NCBI GenBank assembly: GCA_018267365.1
Contig: JAFDYQ010000017.1
Coordinates: 1 to 64,000 of the forward strand
Length of the DNA stretch: 64,000 nt
Source of the DNA: Bacteroidota bacterium
GTDB lineage: Bacteria > Bacteroidota > Bacteroidia > Chitinophagales > LD1
Reading direction: 5' to 3'
Program-made: the position numbers and the translations under genes
Shown here: positions 6,893 through 13,789 of the stretch, in pieces
How the letters are laid out: the number at the start of each line of letters is the position of its first letter
Position numbering within the stretch: the stretch's first letter is position 1
Notes under the pieces: model-generated
The model's input: only the letters and a program-made list of their open reading frames with translations
Databases searched by the model: none
What the model was told of the DNA's origin: nothing

Positions 6893-9313
6893 ATGATAAA
6901 AAGACTACTCTCACCTATTTTGCTCTTATGTCTGTCCGTATTCTCTGTCACTGCAGCCACTCCATGTTCGTCTGCATACAAACAAGTGATCGTCAATATT
7001 ACCCCTGATAATTTCCCTCAGGAAACGCACTGGAGCATACGCAATGATCTCACTAATGCGCTGATAGACTCCGGTACGGTCAATAGTGATACGATATGCA
7101 TAGACTCATCAGCCTGCCTGCGCTTTACGATCTTTGATGCCTATGGTGATGGTATCTGCTGCAACTATGGTAATGGCTCCTATCAGGTGAAACTCAATGG
7201 TGTGGTAGTGGCCAGTGGGGCCAGTTTCGGACACTCGGAGACTACATTCTTCAATTGTCATCCCGGCCATGACTGCAATAATGCTGTAGTGGCTACCAAA
7301 AATGATACAATCACAGCGCCACTGCCCGATACCTGGTATACCTATACACCGGACTCCACCGGTTTGTATAATATATTTACCTGCGGAATGGGCAATACCT
7401 GCGATACCAAGATCTACGTATATGATCACTGCGTGGGACTAGTATATACCAATGACAACCAGGGAACGATCATGTATAATGACGACAACTGCCCCAACTA
7501 TCTCTCGCTAGTCTCCGGTGCCATGCAGGCAGGTCATACTTACTATATCCGTATAGGTCAGTATGATACGAGCTGCGCACACCACTGGATACACTGGCGA
7601 ATCACATTCCAAGGTGCGATCAGGGGCTGCATGGACTCTACTTCGTGCAACTATAATCCACTGGCCACCATTCCTGATACTAACTGCGTCTATCCCCCTA
7701 GTCCGCTATGCCCCGCTCCTGACCTGGCGGTAGATGGCATAGAGCTGAAGCACTCTCTCTATCTCGATACACTCAATGTAGCCAATGGCGACTGCTACGT
7801 GAATGAGGGCTGCCTGGCGGGCTATGGCCACCGGCGACTGATCCGCTTCACCACGCACATCCGCAATATTGGTACCCAGGATTACTATATAGGTGCACCG
7901 GATACAGTGGGCAATCAATTTGTGTGGGACCCATGCCACCAGCACTGGCACTATGTGGGCTATGCAGAGTACTTGCTCTATGATCATAATAATCAGCAGG
8001 TACAGGTAGGTTTCAAAAATGGCTTCTGCGTATTGGATCTCGAGTGTAGCGGTGGCGGTACGGGCAAATTCTCCTGTGCCAATATGGGTATCACTGCAGG
8101 CTGCGGAGACATCTACAGCTCCGGCCTGGCCTGCCAGTGGATAGACGTGACCGCCATAGATACCGGAGACTATACGCTGGTAGTGCGTGTCAACTGGGAC
8201 CGCTCACCGGATAAACTCGGCCACTATGAATCCCGCTATGATAATAACTGGGCGCAGACCTGCCTTCGCCTTTACTATGGAGCCGGCGGCCAGAAGTATT
8301 TTGACACCCTCCCATCCTGCCCGCTGTATGTAGACTGTGCAGGAGACACCTTTGGCAATGCAGTGCTGGACTGTGCGCATGTATGCGGCGGCACAGCTGT
8401 GCGGGGAGATCTCAATACCAATGTGCAACGAGACTCTACTGACCTGGGCCTCTATCTCACAGGTATGACTGCCGAGACACTCGGCCGTACGGACTGCAAT
8501 GACCTCAATGGTGATGGCCACCTCAGCGTGGTAGACGCAGCACGACTCAACGGCTGCCTGCGCAAAACTGACAGCACGCTCACTACGCTGAATAATCCTC
8601 AGAGTTCGCAGCACCTCTGCGAGTTCCCGTATAATGTCTTAAACCCGCTGGACTCAGTAGTCTTTGGCATAGGCAATGTGAACTGGCAGCAGCACTATCT
8701 GGATATAAGTGTCTACAATCCACTCTGCAAACTAATGGGCTACGAACTGAAATTGAGTGGCATCACGGTAGACTCTACCAGTAATCTGGCTATAGGCAAC
8801 TATAATCCCGACATCCGTCACTCGGCATCGGGCCATATACTCGAGCTCAGCGATGAAGATCAGGCATTATTCAAACAGCTGGCTCCGCTCAATTTCCTGA
8901 GGATATATTTCAGCCATATGACAGATAGCACTATCTGCATAGCCAATGTGATAGATGCTGTAAACGAAGACTACCAGCAGGTCCTCAGTCTGAAAAAAGA
9001 TGACTGTGTCACACAGCACAGGCAGGACACCACCGGCGTGGGTGTGCAGGAAGTGCTCAGTGCTGCGGACCTGCGCATCATTCCCAATCCGTCTACCGGC
9101 TCCTTTGAGCTATATACCACGGGCCAGTCCCTATATGGCGCTGCGATACACATTTATGATGCGGTAGGCCGATCTGTCTATGATGATAGGCACTTTGACG
9201 GCTTGACCAATAAAGTGCATTTTGATATGACTGATGAGGCTGCAGGTGTCTACCTGATGCAGATCAATCTGGCTGGTACATCCGTGACCAAACGCTTTGT
9301 GATCAGCCGCTAG
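6893..9313 (+). CDS. T9SS-exported lysyl oxidase-like amine oxidase
   Basis: The 806-residue exported protein has an N-terminal signal peptide, a PPC-like beta domain (about 125-245), and a lysyl oxidase domain (about 275-460). The copper motif CHQHWH gives His349, His351 and His353. Lys375 in VGFKNGFC and Tyr408 in GDIYSSG match the pair that form the lysine tyrosylquinone cofactor in lysyl oxidases, and CQWIDVT follows as in that family. A dockerin/EF-hand-like segment (about 503-550) has two Asp-Leu-Asn loops. The C-terminus (IIPNPSTGSFELY ... KRFVISR) is a type A T9SS sorting domain. The likely role is oxidation of peptidyl or small primary amines, possibly cross-linking extracellular protein. 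Cofactor formation is inferred from conserved residues. Confidence 0.85.
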   Translation: MIKRLLSPILLLCLSVFSVTAATPCSSAYKQVIVNITPDNFPQETHWSIRNDLTNALIDSGTVNSDTICIDSSACLRFTIFDAYGDGICCNYGNGSYQVKLNGVVVASGASFGHSETTFFNCHPGHDCNNAVVATKNDTITAPLPDTWYTYTPDSTGLYNIFTCGMGNTCDTKIYVYDHCVGLVYTNDNQGTIMYNDDNCPNYLSLVSGAMQAGHTYYIRIGQYDTSCAHHWIHWRITFQGAIRGCMDSTSCNYNPLATIPDTNCVYPPSPLCPAPDLAVDGIELKHSLYLDTLNVANGDCYVNEGCLAGYGHRRLIRFTTHIRNIGTQDYYIGAPDTVGNQFVWDPCHQHWHYVGYAEYLLYDHNNQQVQVGFKNGFCVLDLECSGGGTGKFSCANMGITAGCGDIYSSGLACQWIDVTAIDTGDYTLVVRVNWDRSPDKLGHYESRYDNNWAQTCLRLYYGAGGQKYFDTLPSCPLYVDCAGDTFGNAVLDCAHVCGGTAVRGDLNTNVQRDSTDLGLYLTGMTAETLGRTDCNDLNGDGHLSVVDAARLNGCLRKTDSTLTTLNNPQSSQHLCEFPYNVLNPLDSVVFGIGNVNWQQHYLDISVYNPLCKLMGYELKLSGITVDSTSNLAIGNYNPDIRHSASGHILELSDEDQALFKQLAPLNFLRIYFSHMTDSTICIANVIDAVNEDYQQVLSLKKDDCVTQHRQDTTGVGVQEVLSAADLRIIPNPSTGSFELYTTGQSLYGAAIHIYDAVGRSVYDDRHFDGLTNKVHFDMTDEAAGVYLMQINLAGTSVTKRFVISR

Positions 9314-9318
9314 GCTGA

Positions 9319-9489
9319 TCATTTTTCTATCGTGACACTGTGGCTGGCAGAGTCCAGGACCACGCTGGTAGTGTCCTTGACTGGCGGCCCTATGCGGTCG
9401 CCGGGGTCAGGTACACTATACTTGTACACGAAGAGGATCAGAACGATCAGTACGGCCGCTATGATGATGACAGAAGTCTTGTTTTTCAT
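9319..9489 (-). CDS. Small single-pass membrane protein
   Basis: This 56-codon reading frame begins MKNKTSVIIIAAVLIVLILF, a short basic N-terminus followed by one hydrophobic helix (residues 6-22). A polar tail of about 34 residues, rich in Pro, Asp and Ser, ends ...SVTIEK. An in-frame ATG two codons earlier (9495) is an alternative start. It is convergent with the lysyl oxidase gene, with only 5 bp between stops. Function is unknown; similar small anchored proteins are common and hard to assign. Confidence 0.6.
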   Translation of the reverse strand: MKNKTSVIIIAAVLIVLILFVYKYSVPDPGDRIGPPVKDTTSVVLDSASHSVTIEK

Positions 9490-9677
9490 ATCCATGTATA
9501 GGAAAGGTGGTTTTTTCTACGCCTGCAAATAACGGATTTCTACGAATAGCCGGGACCTGATTTTTGGCAGATTGTTTTTAGGTTCTGTGGCCGGCAGTCC
9601 TGCAGCAAATAAATGGTAGGAGGTATGTGTGGCCACCACGTATTCTCACTCTCCTTTCTTTTTAGCATTTTGCAGGA

Positions 9678-10652
9678 ATGAAAAAACTACTGCTCCTCAC
9701 CGCCATAGCCGCCGGACTCAGCGCCTGCGTAGCCTTGCCGAAGGCATACCAGACCAAAGACGAAGTGATAGCTGTAGGTCCCGGCCCGGAGGATATGGTG
9801 GTGGACACTATCACCGGGCAGCCGCGCATACTTATCTCGTGCAACTCCCGCCGGCAGGACCAGCCCTACTATGGCGAGATCAATGCCTATGACCCGGCCA
9901 CTGGTCGGGTCAGTCTGATAAAGCGGCATGAGCCCCGGGAGCTGAAGTTTTATCCGCATGGAGTTGATCTGGTACGGATAGGTGATACATTGATGCTGCT
10001 CGTAGTCAGCAATGCGCCGGATGAGCAGGCTATACTGCGCTACCGTTTGTATAGAGATAGTCTTGTTTTTGTCAATAAGATCACTGATCCGCTCATCGTC
10101 TCTCCCAATGCAGTCACCGGCCTGGCTGATGGCAGCATCCTGATCTCAAATGACATGGGCCGGCTGGGCAACTTCTGGGAGGCGCTGCTCATCCTGAAGC
10201 GAGCCAAAATCGCATACTGGCACTATGGCCACTGCTCCGTAGCTGCGGGCCGATTCTGCTATAGCAATGGCATCACAAACCGGGATGGCAAAGTATACCT
10301 GGCCAGTACGCGGCAGGATAAGATCTTTTCCTTTGACATGAAAGATAGCCTCATGGTCAATAAAAAAGTAGTGAGCAAAATGCATGGCCCGGACAATCTG
10401 CGCTTCACAGGAGACGATCTGCTGGTAGCCTGTCACCTGCGCTTCCTCGACTTTCTCAAGCATCGCAAAGACTCCACACACTTTTCCCCTAGTACCGCCT
10501 ATCAGGTAAATGTAAAAAGCGGAGACAAAAAAGTGGTCTACTATGATGGTGGCGCGCAGGTCAGCACGGCAGCTACTGCCCTGGAGTACGGCGGCTCGCT
10601 CTACCTCGGCGGTGTCTTTGATGCCAAAATAGTACGCAAGAGGCTTCGTTAA
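9678..10652 (+). CDS. Paraoxonase/arylesterase-like beta-propeller lipoprotein
   Basis: The 324-residue protein has a lipobox LSAC (Cys17) and then a six-bladed propeller of the paraoxonase/SMP-30 type. Motifs align in order with the serum paraoxonase calcium and active site: GPEDM (Glu38), FYPHG, SPNAVTG, YSNGI and GPDNLRF, followed by ALEYGGSLYLGGVF near the end. These match the calcium-binding Glu, Asn, Asn and Asp-Asn residues and the active-site His of PON1. It would be an envelope-anchored lactonase or esterase; the substrate cannot be told. The gene stands alone between a minus-strand small membrane protein and a convergent lipoprotein gene. Confidence 0.72.
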   Translation: MKKLLLLTAIAAGLSACVALPKAYQTKDEVIAVGPGPEDMVVDTITGQPRILISCNSRRQDQPYYGEINAYDPATGRVSLIKRHEPRELKFYPHGVDLVRIGDTLMLLVVSNAPDEQAILRYRLYRDSLVFVNKITDPLIVSPNAVTGLADGSILISNDMGRLGNFWEALLILKRAKIAYWHYGHCSVAAGRFCYSNGITNRDGKVYLASTRQDKIFSFDMKDSLMVNKKVVSKMHGPDNLRFTGDDLLVACHLRFLDFLKHRKDSTHFSPSTAYQVNVKSGDKKVVYYDGGAQVSTAATALEYGGSLYLGGVFDAKIVRKRLR

Positions 10653-10680
10653 TAAAAAAGCTGTTGGATTTCCCACAGCC
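10653..10680 (-). terminator. Terminator of the minus-strand lipoprotein gene
   Basis: Read on the minus strand, GCTGTGGG (10679-10672) pairs with the segment at 10667-10660 with one mismatch, and a T6 run follows (complement of A6 at 10654-10659). It directly abuts the stop codon of the convergent plus-strand gene. Confidence 0.7.
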
Positions 10681-10704
10681 TTCACGCAGCAGCCCCCCTT
10701 TCTT

Positions 10705-11427
10705 CTACAGCGTTATATTATAGGTAGTACCATTGATAGTGAGTGTGGCCACGCCACCTCCCAGGAAGGTGATGTCCCCGTTGAATGTATAGCTATTGCC
10801 ATTGCTCACGCTACCCGTCATCACCACCGTGCCTGTGCCGCCGGTGATCTCATAGGTGGTCTTGCTTACAGTGAGGTTAGTCACCGTCACTGTCATGTCT
10901 ACTGTATAGGTATAGCGGTTGCGCACTTTGGAGATATGAGTGCCGGTACGGGTCAGTGTCCCATTGAGCGTATAGGGGTCTGATGTCCTGCCGCTGATAC
11001 CTGTGATCCTCCATTGCCGCTGTCCGCTATTGGTAGAGGAGATACGAGGCGCGTCAAAGTTGCCGGTATAGCTGCCTGTCATAGCCAGGTTCTCAGTACC
11101 GGTGCAGGTCAGCAGGTACTCCCACTGGCCTGTATAGCTCGCGGTGGTGGCTGCTCCATTATAGCTAAATGCTACTGCCGTATCAAAAGCGACACCACAC
11201 TGGAGTGTCTCTGTACCATCAGTCTTATAGGTACCCTGAGCCACAGCATAGCTGGCGGCGGTAGACACCTGCGAGGAGAGTCCGTCTGTACTGCTGCTGA
11301 GAGCTGCGCTCATGGCATCTGAGGCATCGTCTGCTGTGAGTGTAGCAGTGTTGTCTTTTTTGCAGCCGGCCAGCAGGAGTGTGGCGGCTGCCAGAGTGAT
11401 GGTGCAAAGGTTTTTGATCTGATACAT
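10705..11427 (-). CDS. Thr/Ser-rich lipoprotein of unknown function
   Basis: The 240-residue protein has a lipobox LLAGC (Cys22) followed by KKDN, typical of Bacteroidota lipoproteins. The mature part has a short Ala/Ser/Asp-rich linker and then an all-beta, Thr/Gly/Ser-rich region with many alternating TxTxT strands. Two Cys residues (QCGV, LLTC) might pair. No family was recognised. It is followed by its own terminator and has no co-directional neighbour within 150 bp, so it is probably monocistronic. Confidence 0.75.
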   Translation of the reverse strand: MYQIKNLCTITLAAATLLLAGCKKDNTATLTADDASDAMSAALSSSTDGLSSQVSTAASYAVAQGTYKTDGTETLQCGVAFDTAVAFSYNGAATTASYTGQWEYLLTCTGTENLAMTGSYTGNFDAPRISSTNSGQRQWRITGISGRTSDPYTLNGTLTRTGTHISKVRNRYTYTVDMTVTVTNLTVSKTTYEITGGTGTVVMTGSVSNGNSYTFNGDITFLGGGVATLTINGTTYNITL

Positions 11428-11585
11428 ACGATAGTTTTTTAGTAGTGAAACAATGTCGATAGGACATAAAGTTCACAGCACAGTTTAACTATCCGGAGGC
11501 CGGTAAGATCAAAGCAATATAAAACTCTACGTGAGAGCAGTGCTGGTTAGTTTGATCTATAAAAAGCGGCATTTGGTGGCCCCTG

Positions 11586-12077
11586 TCACTCACCAAAGGC
11601 ACCCGCGCCCCATACGCCATAGAAAGAAAGTACACTGGCCAGCATCAGCAGTGCAAAGATCAGGTTCAGATAGCGTCTTTTGAAGTCATCTATGAGGACT
11701 ACTCTATGATCGCTTTTATCTATCATCAGCCGGCAGTGCGTCACTCCCGTGAACGTGTCAGACAGGATCGTATCCCCATAGCGGCATGTGTGCTCCTCGC
11801 CACGGTAGTCATAACGCAGCAGATAGAGGCTGGTAGTCAGTCCATCGTCACTCTTTACTTCATTTTCTTTTTCTACCATGGCTACCACTCTCTCAAATGA
11901 GCGGTGCAGATAGGCCATGTACATTACTTCTACCAGTACCTCGGCCACCACTGCTACCACAGCCACGATATGTAGCCATGCAAACCGCTCCCAGGTGAAA
12001 AGTGAGACCATAGCTGCACCTATCAGTGTCATCCTGATATAGTGAAAGATAGTAAGTGCACGATTGGTCTGCTTCAT
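11586..12077 (-). CDS. Three-helix membrane protein of unknown function
   Basis: The 163-residue protein is numbered from the ATG at 12077 (MKQTNRALTIF). The frame runs upstream to 12149 but would overlap the preceding gene. Hydrophobic segments lie at about 8-30 and 35-58, and near the C-terminus (LNLIFALLMLASVLSFYGVW). A central soluble part of about 75 residues is rich in charged residues (YDYRGEEHTCRYGDTIL). It is the last gene of a three-gene minus-strand cluster with 7 bp to the gene before. No function is assigned. Confidence 0.65.
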   Translation of the reverse strand: MKQTNRALTIFHYIRMTLIGAAMVSLFTWERFAWLHIVAVVAVVAEVLVEVMYMAYLHRSFERVVAMVEKENEVKSDDGLTTSLYLLRYDYRGEEHTCRYGDTILSDTFTGVTHCRLMIDKSDHRVVLIDDFKRRYLNLIFALLMLASVLSFYGVWGAGAFGE

Positions 12078-12084
12078 GGACTGG

Positions 12085-12504
12085 TCAATGCAATTCCTTT
12101 TTGAGCTCTCTGACCTGCTTGGTGCCAAATCGCAGCAGCGGCACACCAAATGCCATCGGTATCACTGTGAGTACAGTAGCGCCGAGCCCGGATAGAAACA
12201 TAGGATCCCTGGCTACCGGTTTATATCCTCTGCGGCCCGTCTCATTCATGGCCACACTCGTCCATAGCAGCGACTGCCCTCCCACAAAGAAGAGAGCTCC
12301 CAGACCTGTGATGGCTCCTCCCGTAGCCTTCATACCTCTGTAGTATTTCAATTCCTGACGGAGTTTCTCCGCATTGCCTTTGTAGTATAGCGAGTCAGTC
12401 GGCGTACCGCCCCGGCTGAGTACACTATGAGCAGGTCCTCCCGCCGCATGTAGCCGGCTGGTGCAGGATATGACCATTACTAATATGCAAACATATTTCA
12501 GCAT
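12085..12504 (-). CDS. Small exported membrane protein of unknown function
   Basis: The 139-residue protein has an N-terminal signal sequence (MLKYVCILVMVISCTSRLHA), a short polar region with KLRQELKYYRGM, then two hydrophobic segments (GAITGLGALFFVGGQSLLW and LSGLGATVLTVIPMAFGVPL) and a basic tail. The two-hairpin layout resembles the exported protein at 17085-17732. It is the middle gene of the minus-strand cluster, 27 bp after the diiron protein gene. Function is unknown. Confidence 0.65.
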   Translation of the reverse strand: MLKYVCILVMVISCTSRLHAAGGPAHSVLSRGGTPTDSLYYKGNAEKLRQELKYYRGMKATGGAITGLGALFFVGGQSLLWTSVAMNETGRRGYKPVARDPMFLSGLGATVLTVIPMAFGVPLLRFGTKQVRELKKELH

Positions 12505-12531
12505 CTCTGCAAAGATAACGAATAAGGTTCT

Positions 12532-13152
12532 CTAAAACTCATCGAGATCTATAGGATTGTAGCTGCGTGATGCCCCCCAGCCAAATACCTTTTCAAACAA
12601 AGGTAGCCAGGCATGGCTGCGTATCTTGCCGAGGAAGAAGACTTCATGCTCTTTCTCCTTTATGCCCATCTCCTCCAGTATATCATCATGGCGGGTGATG
12701 CCCTCTGTATGAAAGAGGTCCCGCATCCTGTAGTATTCATTTACATTTCCGCTCTCCAGCCGCCCGGCAAAGTACATCGGCATAAACCACCCTATCACAT
12801 AGCAGCTCCAGCTGATCAGCTTGCCTATCAGGTAGTATTTCACCTCATACCAGATGGATACAGACACATCGTACTCGTGCATCAGGCCCAGCACCTCTGC
12901 CCGGTGTATCCATTCATCATTTTCTATTTCTTTGATACGGGCTTTGTCCTCGTGGTCGCGGGCCGGCAGGGAGCCGGCGTGACCTTGGTAGGCAAAAGCT
13001 GCAGCTCGCTCAGCCGAGTAGGCCTGGCGCAGCAGGTCGCGGAGTTCATATGGCAGATCCATGAGTAGGTGATCTAGGTTTTCCGGCTGCGAGTTAGTTA
13101 TTTTTTGACCGTTTGCGTCATACGCAGATATTTTTTTCACCTCCTCTATCAA
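12532..13152 (-). CDS. Ferritin-like diiron protein, demethoxyubiquinone hydroxylase-like
   Basis: The 206-residue protein has a four-helix diiron pattern: Glu in SAERAAAFAYQGH, then EIENDEWIHR (ExxH type), a Glu in EYYRM, and EEMGIKEKEHE. The middle segment (YLIGKLISWSCYVIGWFMPMYF) is hydrophobic enough to dip into or cross the membrane, as in Coq7-type hydroxylases. I believe it belongs to the 'demethoxyubiquinone hydroxylase family' group common in Bacteroidota. A role in quinone synthesis is not supported here, since no ubiquinone genes are visible. It heads a three-gene minus-strand cluster. Confidence 0.65.
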   Translation of the reverse strand: MIEEVKKISAYDANGQKITNSQPENLDHLLMDLPYELRDLLRQAYSAERAAAFAYQGHAGSLPARDHEDKARIKEIENDEWIHRAEVLGLMHEYDVSVSIWYEVKYYLIGKLISWSCYVIGWFMPMYFAGRLESGNVNEYYRMRDLFHTEGITRHDDILEEMGIKEKEHEVFFLGKIRSHAWLPLFEKVFGWGASRSYNPIDLDEF

Positions 13153-13256
13153 TAAATTCCCGGCTACTCCGTCTACCTGTATATGGCATCGCTACTGAGG
13201 CGCACGCATGCACGCACAGGCTGCCACATTTTTCAAAATCACAACAACAAAACAAC

Positions 13257-13637
13257 ATGATACGCAGATTCAGATTTCTATTCATACTCGTGCCGGTAGC
13301 CTTTGTGGCCGCGGCCGCCTTTGCCACCATGGGCCTTTGGAATTGGCTCATGCCATCGCTCTTTGGCTTTGGCACCCTCACATTTATCAAGGCTCTCGGA
13401 GTCTTCGCTCTCGTCCGTCTATTATTTGGTGCCCGCGGATGGGGTGGCTGGCACCATCGCAGGCTGGCCTGGGCTACCTATGGAGGCAGGGGCCGCTTCA
13501 ATGACGCAGCGTGGCAGCAGCGCATGCAGGACCGCTGGCAAAATATGAGCCCTGAGCAAAAAGATCGCTTCAGGTCTCGCTGCGGCAGCAGGTTTCACTT
13601 TGAGGAGGCACCTAAGCAGCCCGCCTCCGAGCAATAA
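13257..13637 (+). CDS. Small membrane protein with basic His/Arg/Trp-rich tail
   Basis: The 126-residue protein is numbered from the ATG at 13257; the frame extends to 13113, but that upstream part overlaps the divergent gene and looks non-coding. Two hydrophobic segments (about 6-24 and 33-52) precede a soluble region with GWGGWHHRRLAW, MQDRWQNMSPEQKDRFRSRC and a Pro/Glu tail. The 'MSPEQ..RFR' stretch resembles small envelope proteins of the CpxP/Spy type or anti-sigma-adjacent genes, but the match is weak. A strong terminator follows. Function unknown. Confidence 0.6.
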   Translation: MIRRFRFLFILVPVAFVAAAAFATMGLWNWLMPSLFGFGTLTFIKALGVFALVRLLFGARGWGGWHHRRLAWATYGGRGRFNDAAWQQRMQDRWQNMSPEQKDRFRSRCGSRFHFEEAPKQPASEQ

Positions 13638-13662
13638 ATTTTGGGTTGGTTGACACGATCAA

Positions 13663-13690
13663 AAGCGGCTTTTGCGAGCCGCTTTTTTTA
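13663..13690 (+). terminator. Rho-independent terminator
   Basis: The stem AAGCGGCT (13663-13670) pairs with AGCCGCTT (13677-13684), with a 6-base loop and T7. It is 25 bp after the stop of the small membrane protein gene and separates it from the AsmA-like gene. Confidence 0.9.
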
Positions 13691-13789
13691 TTGCTTCTAT
13701 TTCGGGGTATTTCTTGCCCGCAGGCACCGCAACTTTCTGTACCTCAGCGGGCAGCGCTGCAGTGGCACTGATATTGCACCTGCGCCTGT

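Noticed and set aside
13650-13662. TTGA-N5-TCAA inverted repeat before a terminator
   Set aside because: The spacer is one base too long for an Fnr-type box and it lies at the 3' end of a gene, not before a start.
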